This document shows, piece by piece, positions 46,862-58,904 of a DNA stretch of 64,000 nucleotides; position 1 is the first letter of the stretch; each line of letters begins with the position of its first letter. Origin of the DNA: Torymus aiolomorphi. Taxonomy: Eukaryota > Arthropoda > Insecta > Hymenoptera > Torymidae. Under the pieces are notes generated by a model. It made no database searches and had not been told where the DNA came from. It was given only the letters and a program-made list of their open reading frames with translations. The translations under genes were made by a program, and so were the position numbers. The DNA is taken from the NCBI GenBank assembly GCA_036365515.1, contig CM070874.1, positions 163,078,297-163,142,296 of the forward strand. The letters are read 5' to 3'.

Positions 46862-47760
46862 GTTCCACCCCGGGAAATTATTCCATAATTTATCATACTA
46901 TGAAAGAAGGCATAGTATATTGTCATTAGTGTTTTTGTATCCATAAACTTTTTGATTTTTGCAAAAATGTAAACTAAGTATATTGTTTTATTTATAATAT
47001 ATTCAATGTGCTTATCCCATTTCGTGTTATAATCAAATATTAACCCCCTAGGTATTTGTGGCTCATCAATCTTTTGATTTTCTGTTTGTGTATATCTATT
47101 TCGATTTTTCTTGGCACACTATCACTATAGTTACCCGTAGTCATGTAGACAGTTTTATTGGTATTGAAGGATAGTTTGTTTATGGCTAACCAGTTTGCTA
47201 TATGTTCTAAAAATTTGTTTTAATTTTTTTCCACGCGGATGTCGACGTGTTGTCAACAGCGATGACAACGTTGTCATTCACATAGAATAGAATAGTGCTT
47301 CTTTACATATCTAACAATAGATTATGAACATATAGTATAAAAAATAATGGTCCTAGTACAGTTTCTGGTGGAACTCCGGTTTCAATTTCTTTTTCAATAC
47401 TTTTTTGGTCTAGTATCCTAACTCTTTGTTCTCTATTAGAAAGTTAATAATTACAAAGTTTTGCCCCTTATCCCATATCTTTCAAGTTTTTCAATTAATA
47501 GCTTATGGTTAACTGTGTCAAAAGCCTTTGTAATTTCTATAAATGTGACTATTAGTAGGATACTCTTATTTAAGTTGGTATATATAATGTCCGGAATTCT
47601 GTTTAGTGCGTCAGTTGTACCTCCACCTTTTACAAATCCATATTTGGCATCTGATATTATATTACATTTTTTAGAAAGTCGTATAATCTGTTATATGGTC
47701 GAATCCACTTCAAATCAGGTAGACCGTGTATGCCTATATCACCGATATTTTTGGAATTAA
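46862..47760 (-). pseudogene. Non-LTR retrotransposon reverse transcriptase, decayed
   Basis: The minus strand from about 47720 reads YNRLYDFLK, KYGFVKGGGTTDALNRIPDI, LIVTFIEITKAFDTVNHKLL and IEKLERYGIR, matching RT motifs around the first catalytic Asp. After frameshifts it continues PPETVLGPLFFILYVHNLLL and YVNDNVVIAV, where the usual FADD appears as YVND. KYLGV and a thumb-like segment that ends near 46862 follow. Stops and frameshifts are frequent. It is in the orientation and order expected to continue the endonuclease at 49464-48519. Clade assignment (Jockey/CR1-like) is uncertain. Confidence 0.8.
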
Positions 47761-48518
47761 GTATTCATGTTCTTTTTCAAAAATTAGTTGACCCGTATAT
47801 TTTTATTTTTTTGTTGCATCAAAATTTCATGCGTTGAGCAATGCCGAAAAATTCCGAGAAAATCCTTACTTAGAAAAAATGTTCTGAATGTAATTTTCAA
47901 ACAGCTACTGCTTCACCAGCTTTTTAAGCTTTTCAGCCTGTAACACATAATTTCACTAAGGTTTGAGCCTTCTTTCATGTTCTTTATGTTATTTAAAAAA
48001 ATATAAAAAGTGCACAAGTTATGCACTTTTTACTGAAAAATGCAGTTTTTAAAAAAATGCATTTCTCTCGAAAAAGCCTATTTTTAGGCACGACCGCTAC
48101 TCGGGAGAAACTTATAATTTCACCATAGCGAAAATTGTCTGACATCAAAAACTAACAATTTAATACAAGAAAAGTCTTTTCCACCCCAAATGAGTGCGTT
48201 TTACGGGGTGTACGCCCGTATCGGAAAAATCGATATAACATTACAAAGATAATATAATTACAAAAACATAATAATAAGATACAACATTACATTTGATTAC
48301 AATATTCAATGGATAAAAACATTGGAAGAATAATTAAAGAAACAAAATATTATTAAATAATAATATTATAATAATTCTTATATTAATTCTTTAGTTCTTT
48401 AGAGTTTGGATTTTTTTTCCATAATGTACATAACATTTCCTTTCTATTACAAGATATTATAATTGTAGTAGTAATCCAGTATTTTTTTGGTATTATGTTT
48501 CTGTCACTTTTTTCCGAG
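47761..48518. other. Unrecognised segment between endonuclease and RT
   Basis: About 750 bp fall where the RT N-terminal region should be, but no frame resembles it. From about 47860 the sequence is A and T rich, with TGCATTTTT-type strings. It may be an insertion or very decayed linker. Confidence 0.4.
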
Positions 48519-49464
48519 TTATTGTATATTAACAGTAGCACTATTTAGATAGTCTTTAATTTTGCTTATTAATGCATCGACAGCATAGTTTGGATCCCTT
48601 ATTGACAATATATCATTCCATTCCATTAAGCTAGATTTATTTTGTAGTTTATTTTTGCTAATGATATTTTTTGGTTTACGATTTTGTTTTTTAATTGCGA
48701 TTTTATCCAAAGCTACTAATAAAGGATAATGGTCACTAAAAGGCTTTGTGAGTTTATATGATTTTGGAGTTATAGAATTTGATTTTAGGAATATATTGTC
48801 AATACAGGTTCCGTCAACATTGTCTTTTGCTGATCTAGTTACTCCTACAAAATATGGTGTATATTCTTTCCTTGCAAAGTTATTTAGGAATTCATGACTA
48901 ATATTGTCATCATATTCTAAATTTCTGTACATAGTGTCTATATTAAAATCACTTACTATCATATGATTTTTAATATTTATGTTATTATAAAGATAATTCT
49001 TGATAGTATTTACAAATTCAGGCTTCTTAATAGAATGAGATATATATGTTGCAGATATCCTAATTGATTCATTATTATTCATAAGAATTTCGGTACATAG
49101 GATACTTAATCTATCAATTTTAATCACTTCCGTATTTTCTATGATACTGTTTTTAATGTATATTGCAACTCCGCCTGCTTTGTTTATTTCACTTTCGTTG
49201 TAATACAATTTGTATCCAGGTTGGTTATCCACCATGGTGAGGTCGCCACGTTTCCGAACACACAATAATACTTGGATTTGTTCTGAGTTTATTTAAAAAT
49301 AGTTTAAGCTTGTTGTGATTGGCATTTAAACTTCTCATATACACGAATAAAATAATAAACTTATGATTTCTCAGGGTAACGTTCATAATTCTAGTATCGC
49401 TGCTGCAGTCCATTTCATTTGGTATAATGTTACTTATTTCATTATCAAAAGCTTTATTGTTCAT
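48519..49464 (-). pseudogene. Non-LTR retrotransposon endonuclease domain
   Basis: Two overlapping minus-strand frames join across a frameshift near 49250. The first gives YMRSLNANHNKLKLFLNKLR and NPSIIVCSETW, the start of an AP-type endonuclease with its catalytic Glu in SETW. The second gives YKLYYNESEINKAGGVAIYI, MIVSDFNIDT (usually GDFN), DNVDGTCIDNIFLKS and KPFSDHYPLLVAL, the SDH motif. The region after it (NKLQNKSSLMEWNDIL) leads towards the RT but ends at 48519. It cuts target DNA in working elements. This copy is broken but retains most catalytic positions. Confidence 0.85.
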
Positions 49465-50993
49465 CTACTATTAACTTAGTTTGTTTAGTTGCTGCTCTCG
49501 TTTGTCTTTTTACTTGCTGTACTTTGTGCTTCGGTGAGATATTCGCGTTGATTTCGTCGCTTTCGTGGATATTCCAGAGGCGATCTCTGTTACCTTTTGT
49601 GTAGAGGTCGTTGCTGCAACCGATGGCTGCTTGGTGAACTCTACCGTAACTAGGTGTCTTGGTATACTAGACATAACAGTGTTATGTTACGAATCTTCGA
49701 CTCGGACTAATATATTGATTTTTTATTTTTTTGTATTGATTTTTAATTTTTTTTATTGAATGATCTGGTTGCGTTCATGTAACAATCCCTGTTTTAAATC
49801 TATTAATGAAAGCTCCCATTTTTAAGGTACAAAATCCGAGTCGGGGATTTATTGCACCTAAAAGCGTCTCGGTATGCGAAGGCCACTATAGCTACTGCTG
49901 CGATAAGCGAAGGTAACCGGAGATGCATTAGGTGGTGCGATCATGAATTTCGCTTGTCGCTGTAGGAAAATCTCGTGTGCTGATCACGCGGCAACGTGTC
50001 GGTCGAGGCACGAGATACGACACGTGCTGTGGGGGCAGCACGTCCCGGCTTGACTTCACGAACCTACTCTACCGGTCTCCGCAGTTAGCGTAAGTGAGAG
50101 GGAGAAAGAGAGAGAGAGAGGGGGGCAAGCACGCGTGACGATTTTCAAGATCAGTACAGAGTGAACCAAGAAACCGATAAGTGTTCTTATATAGATATAC
50201 TCGTCTGGCCCTGAGGGCATATATTGTAATTAAGAGTGTAGCGATAGTTAATGTTATAAATAAAGAGCGTATAGCGCCGAGAGTGAAGAACATGCGGAAG
50301 TAAATTAAAATAAGCACCAGCGAAAACAAATTCAATTTGAGTAAAGTGCTACGAGATCCATTGAGAAAACAAGGAGTATTAAGGAAATTAACAGAACCAA
50401 GGAGTACAATACATACAATAAAAGGAAAAGAGTAATTATAAATAGCGAGACACCAGTAACTTTGAAGAGTAAATATCATTCCCGGAAACATAATATCAAT
50501 TATACGGCGGAAGGCGTTGAGGAAAAGAGGAACTATTAATTGAGAGACCCCAGGACTTTTCAGGTATAATTTACTTAATAATTTATATTTTTTTTTACTA
50601 TTCATGAATAGAAATTAGAATTAACTTAGGAATAAATATCACACCCAGGAATGTAATATCAATTATACGGCGGAACCCTACTAAAAATAATCTTATGCTT
50701 TATCCCGAGATTAATCACGTATCAAATCACATGCCTAGTCATATATCTATCAGCATGATAAAATAGGGCTGATTAATCACCTTCCCGTCACTTGATTAAG
50801 TATGTACTTGATTACGTGATTACGGAAAAAAATGTTAGTTCTGTATTATTCGTTACAGGATTTAGCATATTATTTGCACGTGAAATATCATACGCAATCA
50901 TCTGTATTAAGGGGAAGCCATAGTCAACTTTTACCGACCGAGCAGCGATTGTCATGTGCGGTTGGTTTTGATTAAATAACAAAAAAAGTAGAT
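49465..50993. other. Unassigned interval with a short direct repeat
   Basis: ATAATATCAATTATACGGCG and its flanks occur twice, near 50488 and 50653, about 165 bp apart. A purine tract of GA repeats lies at 50096-50125. The longest frame, 178 codons on the minus strand (50605-50069), is hydrophobic but starts and ends in ordinary A-rich sequence, so I treat it as noise. The interval may be LTR-like or a 5' untranslated part of a lost element. Confidence 0.4.
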
Positions 50994-51245
50994 CGAATTA
51001 TGCAAAATAATGAGAACACTCTTCTAGAGTTTTTTATATTCTTTCATTGTGTCCAAGATTCAAGTCATAAAATGCGCTAATTTTTGCAAAAACCTTGAAT
51101 GAAATACGAGATTGTGCTCGGCACCACTTCGAAATTTTGTTCAAAGTTTATGCAAAAATCAATGAGTATTTTGATTTGAAACTTTGCACAGAGGTATAAT
51201 ATATCGAAACTTAGAGGAGTGTTCTCATTATGTTACGTAATTCGC
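50994..51245. mobile_element. MITE-like element, copy 1
   Basis: Terminal inverted repeats of about 28 bp are visible: AATAATGAGAACACTCTTCT near the left end and its inverse AGGAGTGTTCTCATTATGTT at the right. The body has TTCATTGTGTCCAAG and GTGCTCGGCACCACTTCG. There is no coding capacity. Confidence 0.85.
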
Positions 51246-51666
51246 AAACAAAAATAATAGATTTCTACTACTATATGGGTAATGTGTATCGCTAGTTACG
51301 AAATATTGGCGACGGCAGCGACGTTGGCCTTGCCCGTGTGCGTACGTACGCGCATGCGCTGCAGTTAGTCTGCTCGTTTGACTCTCGGTAACAACACGGC
51401 GCCGTGGATGGTGCGCGAAAAAGGCCGGGCCGAACTTCATTTGTAAGTATCTTAGCGCGAGAAGATCTGAAGAACAAGCGTGCTCGCAGTGCCTAGTAAA
51501 GACCAGGAAAAGCTGCCTAAGTGTCTACTAAGTACGATCAGGTACGATCGCTGCAGTACCTCGGTCTCACCCACCATGTGCGCGTGACAGTCATCAACGC
51601 CGTATCGACCGGTCACCGGCGCTCTAACGCGCATGCATTTCGAGAGTTACGACGACGAAAGTAGAC
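51246..51666. other. GC-rich patch between two MITE copies
   Basis: From about 51300 to 51630 the sequence is GC-rich, with GCAGCGACG and CGTACGTACGCGCATGCG. A related GCAGCGACGGCAGCGG string recurs near 52127. Short frames on the minus strand are probably chance. Confidence 0.4.
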
Positions 51667-51815
51667 CGAATTACGCAAAATAATGAGAACACTCTTCTAG
51701 AGTTTTTTATATTATTTCATTGTGTCCAAGGTTCGAGTCTTAAAATGCGCTAGTTTTTGCACAAACCTTGAACAAAATATGAGATTTGTGCTCGGCACCA
51801 CTTCGAAATTTTGAA
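51667..51815. mobile_element. MITE-like element, copy 2, truncated
   Basis: It repeats the left half of copy 1, from CGAATTACGCAAAATAATGA to CACTTCGAAATTTTG, and then diverges, with no right terminus. Confidence 0.85.
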
Positions 51816-52448
51816 TGGTAAAATGGCGGTATAAGCGCATGCGCTGCAGACGCTGCACTTCGTAGCAGCTGAATATAACTTTTTATTACGGCCTATGTAT
51901 TAACAGTAAGTTGTATAATTAATTATAAGGTTGTTGAACGAAAATTTCATTCAAATGCCATTCTCAGATGCCTTAAAATATCGACGTGAAGCTTTGCAGA
52001 ATGATTCATAATGTCATTACGGAAGGCAATGCACTCATGATTATGCATAATATTAAAAAAAAAAAAATAGATTATTGTACCATATGGGTAATATGTAGCA
52101 TCGCAAGATTCGCGAGTCGGCGATGGCAGCGACGGCAGCGGCCAGCTGAGCTGCGTCGACGTGTCGTCGGTATGCCTGCCGCCTGGACCACTCGCAGACG
52201 TAAGACAGAAAAGTAAGTCATTCAAGAATTTATTTATTTTAGGCCGTTGTTATTTGTACGCCAGATCGCTGTAGATAGGTATACCTATATATACGTAAAA
52301 TCTAACCTTCAATTTTCTTTAGTCGAAGAATTGACGTTTGACTAAAGAAAAAATAGGCAAGGATTGACGTTTGACTAAAGAAATTATAGTTCCTTCCATA
52401 TCAGACTTTCAAAACAGTGGTTTTTACATGTTTCTATGTGGGTTATAG

Positions 52449-52482
52449 GTTATTTGTACGACAGATCTGTCGTACAAATAAC
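52449..52482. repeat. Perfect 34-bp palindrome
   Basis: GTTATTTGTACGACAGA is followed directly by its exact reverse complement. A related half-site, TTATTTGTACGCCAGATC, lies at 52250. The two halves may result from a recent inverted duplication. Confidence 0.95.
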
Positions 52483-52539
52483 AACGCCATTTTAACCAGA
52501 GTACTTAAGTTCAAGACGTACCTCATACGTCTGAACCAA

Positions 52540-54530
52540 CTTATACCCTATAAAAGTAGATGTAACTGTAGATTATATTTGATGCGCTTTTTCGACATTT
52601 CGTTCCAAAGATCCCTTTCCATTCCCTACAAGTATCTTAAACTTTCCATACATAATGGAATACATGCTGAGGGACAGTTTATCAAGTTTCAGATCTACAC
52701 AATTAGCAAGTCTGGAGATATTGCAATTTTTGTGCTTTTACAGGAAATTTTTAAGAAAGAAAAGTAATTTCCTCCAAACTGGCTGATTGAGTAGATCTGA
52801 AACCTAATATACAATGCCTCAGTATGTACTGGATTGTGTGTAAACATTCTCATACTTTTTAAGCGAGGGTGAGGAGGTCTACATTGGAAATGCACACACG
52901 CTTTTTCGACTTTTCATTTCAAAGATCCCTTTCCATTCTCTACAAATATTTCAAACTTTACACACACTATGTAACACATGCTGAGGTACTGTTTATCATG
53001 TTTCAGACTAAATAATTAGCAAGTGTGGAGATATTGCAATTTATATGCTCTTTTTAAGAAATGTTCAAGAAAAAAAGTTATTTCCCCTACACTGGCTGAT
53101 TGAAAAGATCTAAAATTTAATATACAATGCCACAACATGTATTGGATTGCGTGTTAACATTCTGGTAAGCTTTGAGCAATGGTCAGGAGGCCTTAGTTGG
53201 AAATGCACTTGCGCTTTTTCGATTTTTCAGTTCAAAGATCCCTTTCCATTCTCTCAACATATCTTAAACTTTACACACACCGTGCAATACATGCTGAGGG
53301 ACAGTTTATCAAATTTCAGATCTACATAATTAGCAAGTCTGGAGATATTGTAATTTTTGTGCTTTTTCAGGAAATTTTTAAGAAAGAAAAGTAATTTCCT
53401 CCAAACTGGCTGATGGAGTATATCTGAAACTCAATATGCAATACCTCAGCATGCATTGCATTGTGTGAGAACATTCTGGTAAACTATGAGAAAGTGTGAG
53501 GAGGTTTTTGTCGCAAATACACATGCGGCTTTTCGACATTTCGTTCCAAAGATCCCGGTCTATTCTCTACAAGTATCTTAAACTTTCCATACATAATGGA
53601 ATACATGCTGAGGGACAGTTTATCAAGTTACAGATCTACATAATTAGCAAGTCTGGAGATATTGCAATTTTTGTGCTTTTTCAGGAAATTTTTAAGAAAG
53701 AAAAGTAATTTCCTCCAAACTGGCTGATTGAGTAGATCTGAAACCTAATATACAATGCCTCAACATGTACTGGATTGTGTGTAAACATTCTCATAAACTT
53801 TAAGCGAGGGTGAGGAGGTCTAAATTGGAAATGCACACACGCTTTTTCGACTTTTGAGACCAAAAGATGCGTTTCCATTCTCTAAACATATTTCAAACTT
53901 TACACACACCATGCAAGATATGTTGAGGGATTGTATCTCGAATTTGTGATCTAAATAATCAGCAAGTGTTGTTATTGTCTTTTTTATGTGTTTTTCAAGA
54001 AATTTTCAAGAAAAAAAGTTATTTCCCCAACACTGACTGTCTGAAAAGGTCTGAAATTGGATATGCAATCCCTCAGCATGTACTGCATTGTGTGAGGACA
54101 TTTTGGTAAACTTTGAGCAAGGGTCTGGTGGTCTTAGTCGGAAATGCACATGCGCCTTTTGAGACCAAAAGATGCGTTTCCATTCTCTAAATATATTTCA
54201 AACTTTACGCACATCATGCAATACATGCTGAGGGATTATATATCGAATTTGTGATCTAAATAATCAGTAAGTGTTGAGTTACTGCCTTTTTTATGTATTT
54301 TTCAAGAAATTTTCAAGAAAAAAAGTTATTTCCCCAACACTGGCTGATTGAAAAGGTCTGAAATTGGATATACAATCCCTCAGCATGTATTGCATTGTGT
54401 GAGGACATTTTGGTAAACTTTGAGCAAGGGTCTGGTGGTCTTAGTCGGAAATGCACATGCGCCTTTTCGACTTTTGAGACCAAAAGATGCGTTTCCATTC
54501 TCTAAACATATTTCAAACTTTACAAACATT
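52540..54530 (+). repeat. ~314-bp tandem repeat, about 6.3 copies
   Basis: CTTTTTCGA-type landmarks occur at 52587, 52901, 53214, 53529, 53842, 54156 and 54462, so the period is 306 to 315 bp. Units share TACATGCTGAGGGA, AGGAAATTTTTAAGAAA and a CTGGCTGATTGA block. Short frames recur with the repeat and are not genes. Confidence 0.93.
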
Positions 54531-55124
54531 TCTTTATATAAATATATAAATTTCTTTATATGAATATATAAATTTCTAACCTCCAAATTTTTGAGTTGTA
54601 GGAATAAACTAAAATAAATACAATCCAAGTTTCAATACAAAATATTGGATAAAAAAATTATTTTTAAATTCATAATATTTTCAATATTAATTGCATAGGT
54701 ACAATCAAGGTAAAGGGAGAGCGCACGCAACGCGCCTGAACTTACTAGTATATTAAAAAAATGTAACGTACAACCTAACGTAGAATAAAAAATAAAATTA
54801 ACTTTATAATTTTAATAAACAAAATAACATCCATCTAGGGAGAACCCAGGGGAGATGCTGCAGGCGCTGGTCGAGTTTCAGAAGATGCACCAACGGAGAT
54901 ACCCAGGTAGCTCGAGGACTACTTGGGCTGGGTGGCACGAACTGGTGATTCGGTTTACCAGTGGAGCCTGGTCAAGGCCCTGTTTAGAGAGAGGTTGATG
55001 CGAGTCATGAACTCGTCATCCAAAGGACTGCGTTAAGGACAGCGTTGAGCACCATATGTCTGCCATGGATACCACAATCTCTAGTTTTGTAACTTCTTCC
55101 TGAGATTTCCAAGTAGTAACTATA
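54531..55124. other. Interval upstream of the acidic frame
   Basis: From 54838 to about 54990 the plus strand reads ENPGEMLQALVEFQKMHQRR in one frame with good coding composition, but it closes by a stop and no family was recognised. The rest is AT-rich. Confidence 0.35.
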
Positions 55125-55730
55125 ATGCCACTACAAGTTCCTGCGCATCAGGCAACCAATGTGCAGAACTTGACTACGGCTAACCACGAAGCAGCAGTTA
55201 TTTTTGGAGATATCTCTGACGTAATCATGTATGAGGATACCAGTTCTCAGCCCAGTTTGGAACTGGAGAGTAGTGATGATAACGACAGCAGCGACTATAA
55301 AAAGTTGCAGACTACTTTCCAAGCAAATACTACATTGGACGAATCTAGTAAGCCCAAAACATACTAAGAAGTACTCAAGGGTGCTAAGCCAGAAGAAACT
55401 ATTGAAAGCACTGAGAGCACTGAAACTATTGAGGAAGAGGAGCCACTTATACAGTCTACCTATTCGAATGAGAACGAACGTACAGGTGACTCGCAGAGTT
55501 CTGAGAAGTCAGACAATGTAGACACTTTATTCGTTGTAAGTGAAGCTGAACAGGCTGATAAGAAGCTTTTGACTAAATCAGAATCAAGTGAAAAGAGTGA
55601 ACCAGAGTCTACTAATGCATGCGATAAGAGCTTCTCAGCTATCACCAACACAATGGAAGCTAATAAGGAAACTTCTGAAGCCACAATTGCAGAAGAAGAA
55701 ATTAACTATAAATCACATAGGTATTTATAA
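55125..55730 (+). pseudogene. Acidic Ser/Glu-rich frame with one internal stop
   Basis: From the ATG at 55125 the frame is open for 80 codons to a TAA at 55365. It then runs a further 120 codons in the same frame to a TAA at 55728. The protein is rich in Ser, Glu, Asp and Thr (TSSQPSLELESSDDNDSSDY before the stop, PEETIESTESTETIEEEEPL after it), predicted disordered, with no signal peptide or membrane segment. Low-complexity acidic composition alone could arise by chance, but a shared frame on both sides of a single stop argues for a recently inactivated gene or an exon of one. A stop closes the frame just upstream (TGA at 55101). The family is not recognised. Stop read-through is possible but unsupported. 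Confidence 0.45.
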
Positions 55731-57087
55731 AATATTGATTAGTAGTTATTAGCGACTTAGTAGATTGAAAAAGTCAATTTTATTTTTTTTCTTAAAAACT
55801 ATTAAATTTACTGAAAAAATTATTTATATTTTCTTTGGCTCCCTTTTTTTTTAAATCAGCCGGTATTTTTTTTATTTCTGTGGGTCTGTTACTTAAAAAG
55901 TTGAAATTTGTGAGGGTAACGACAGAAGGAATTTCTTCTCCCTTTGTACTATCCACAAAAAGAGAATAAAAATAAATCTTGCTCCTTTGTTCCTGGATGT
56001 TTGATACTACTCTCCTCATCCCCAATGCTTGACACATTATTAATAAATTTTGTTTTGCCTAGGGCGAAGAGCTCCGGCAGATGACAACAGGCAATTGTGT
56101 CATTTTATAACCGTCAATGGCAGCTGATGCAGCTACTACTTCCTAAGGAAATCGCCGAAGCGAATTAGAAAAAGGAAAGAAGTTTGTGAGAAGTTGTCAG
56201 TTTTCAACCTTTGAGATCTGAGTATGTACTTCTGACCAGCCTCTGACAACTTTCTGCAACTTTCTGGTACTTCTTCAGCGGTGATTATGGTGGTACTTCA
56301 GCAGTGATTATGGTGGTATTAATGTTTGTATTGTGTTAATTCCGCTCTTAGTAGCATTTCATTAATTAAAAAAATATTGTTATCTAGATGTATTAAATGT
56401 TTTGTCGTATATTTGCATTATAATGCATTAGACCGTCAATCTTCCATGTTCTGAAAAGAATCAAAAGCGCAAAGAATCTAATTTTTAACTAAAAAGTGAG
56501 GCATCACATACATTAAATGAGTTTCCTTGAAAAGTTGTGATAAACTCATTTGAATTACAGCAACAATAGCATTGGTATGGAATAAGAAGTATGTCTATAA
56601 AAATGGATTGTTTAGATATGGTGGTACTCACAGAATCACCAATTCTGTTGAATAATTCTTTAACAATATTTTATTTTATCTTCAATGTAAAATTAAATTT
56701 TCATAGACCAGAACAAATGCCCTTATGAAAAAAAGGAGGAATCTCTAGCACTTGATTTAAGCTTGACGGTATGATGCAGTATAAAGACAATAGCACAACA
56801 AATTAATATATCCAGATAACAATATATTTTTTAATGAATTATTTGACTTGAGTTTTGATATGGTACACAATTTATGTTTATTTTAAGCCATAAGTACATA
56901 CTAGGGAATGATAAGGAGTGACTCCAGTTTCTAATTCTAATTTCTTATTATTTCTTTTGAGAAGAAGTAGCGGGAGCAATAACAGCAGTACCAACCTGAG
57001 CTCAGATGGACAGAATAAGGTCATTGTAGATGTTTAGATGACATCAGACCGCTTTTATTGAGAATATGTGTCCATGATGTAAGTAAG
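55731..57087. other. AT-rich interval with one exon-like module
   Basis: At 56048-56075 TTTTGCCTAGGGCGAAGAGC looks like a splice acceptor followed by the same core found four times at 61.5-62.4 kb. GTGATTATGGTGGTA is duplicated at 56282 and 56302. Otherwise I see no genes. Confidence 0.4.
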
Positions 57088-57361
57088 CTTGCTCTGTTGG
57101 TTGATTGTTTACATATTTATTTTTTGTTGAGGATATATCTGTAAATAGTTTATTTCATATTTTAATTCGACTATTAATTTAATTTAATTTTTAAATTTAG
57201 TGAATTTTTTTAATTTTAATAGTTTAGCCAGGTTTAGGAGAAAATAATTAAAATAAAAATAAATTAATAAATGAATTTAAAAAATTGTAAAATATTAATA
57301 GACAAACCATCATCCACGACAAAAATAAATGTGTAAACAGTCAACCAACGGAGAGCAAATG
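57088..57361. mobile_element. MITE-like element with ~45-bp inverted ends
   Basis: The left end GCTCTGTTGGTTGATTGTTT is matched inversely by AAACAGTCAACCAACGGAGA at the right. Both sides continue in AT-rich arms with about 80 percent match. There is no coding capacity. Confidence 0.75.
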
Positions 57362-58430
57362 TACGTTATCAATTTACAAAAGGGAAAAAGCTGACATGAA
57401 TGCGCTAAGAATTTCATGTTGTTTATACTAGAAGAAAAAGCTGTTTTATGGTACTGCCTTGCAACAAATTTTAGTATTCTTAATCTTAAAAATAATTAAT
57501 AACAAAAAGCAATATGTAGTTTTCGAAAGTCAATATCATTAGTTTCTTATAATATAGATTTTCTTTTGTTCTTAATTATTTTTAATTTTAATAAAACTAA
57601 TTTTTCGATGGAAGGTAACACCATCGAAAACCTTATTGTTCTACTACAACATGAAATTCTTACTGTGTTATCGTCAGTTCTTTCTTTTCTGTAAATTAAT
57701 TGGATATATAGAAAAGGAATTTTTATTGTACAATAATAGAAAAGAAAATTTTCTTGTACCGTGATATTTCTTTTCTATTTTTGATCATACAATAAACTAG
57801 TATTTGGTGGTTATGGTAGTGGATTTCCATAATTTGTGCATGTTCCTAAAGATTCTTTACTGAACCGAATCCTCTTACAGTAAATATTAAACACAATCCA
57901 TATTCTATACATGTTTAGTGCTCCTAAAATATACAAGCCACCTGTCAGATCTAGCAACCATGTTTGGAATAGGCATTGTGTTTGATATTAACTTTAAAAA
58001 TGCATGATTGAGTAAGGAATCTGTGAAAGCGTGCAAAAATTGTGAAAACCCACTATTATAACCTCCAAAAGTCAATTTGATATTGTATTGTATAATGAGA
58101 AATAGAAAAGCAATATCGTACTGATTTTAAAAGTTGGGCATACCTCTGCAGCTTTTCCAGTGTTTAAAGTAACCTGAATTCATTTATAATGGGTAATCTG
58201 AGCTCTTGGTTCTGCTGCCGTAAGGATATAGATTCTTGGGTTTTATTCCGTCCAGTCTCAATTCGGGCATATGAAATGTTAATAGTTCAGCACATATAAT
58301 TGATATACATAATTTCTAACATATTTTGCGGTAATACACAAAATCACAGCTGATTATCAACTGATTTTAACCTGGAATTCTGGTTAATACTTTTATTTAT
58401 TAGCAATTATTATTAATTAATAAATAAGCT
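57362..58430. other. AT-rich interval, only a short hairpin noted
   Basis: A hairpin, TTTTCGATGG with CCATCGAAAA, lies at 57600-57630. TTCTTTTCTAT-like strings recur between 57670 and 57780. No gene was seen. Confidence 0.5.
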
Positions 58431-58432
58431 AA

Positions 58433-58765
58433 TGGCTATTACGAGCAATCGATAAAGGATAAGGAAGGTGCCTAACTTATCAATCATCGATTTTATTCTT
58501 TTTACATGTGTATACTTACACATCTCTAATTATTCTAAGCTATTAGAGTAAAGCAGTCAAGGATATTAATGCACAATTATTTTAATAATTTTAAAGTGCA
58601 GTCAAGAATTTTTAAAGGATGAGGAAAGGAAAGGTAAACGTATAGGATGAAAAAATGAGAACGAAAAAAATAACGGCCCAGGTCGGGATCGAATCGACAA
58701 CCTTCTGCATACCGGGCAGCTACGCTACCATTTGCGCCACTGGGATGACGATTCTATCAGGACCC
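58433..58765 (-). mobile_element. tRNA-derived SINE-like element, copy 1
   Basis: On the minus strand the head has TGGCGCAAATGG (A-box-like), then an anticodon-like hairpin CTGC-CCGGTAT-GCAG and a T-arm-like GTCGATTCGATCCCGAC, ending ACCTGGGCC. About five of seven acceptor pairs form. A body of about 250 bp follows. The anticodon loop reads GGT, but C replaces the invariant T before it, so it is a derived sequence rather than a working tRNA. Confidence 0.6.
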
Positions 58766-58904
58766 TAACCGGTTTTTAATCGTTCTCAATTTTTTTTTAT
58801 TTCCCCAACACCCCCCGTCTGCGTTATTAAGCCAAAGCAGACAATGTTAATTTATCAATTGAAGCTAATGCCCGAATATTTTTATGTTAATTAATAAATG
58901 AAGC

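Noticed and set aside
50069..50605. 178-codon hydrophobic minus-strand frame
   Set aside because: It has no recognisable domain, and its hydrophobicity follows from the A-rich plus strand. I kept it only as a remark in the interval.
52417..54498. Short frames within the 314-bp repeat
   Set aside because: They recur with the repeat unit, have no family similarity and shift between copies.
58680..58750. A functional tRNA-Thr gene
   Set aside because: The loop would read GGT, but the base before the anticodon is C instead of T, two acceptor pairs fail and a SINE body follows.
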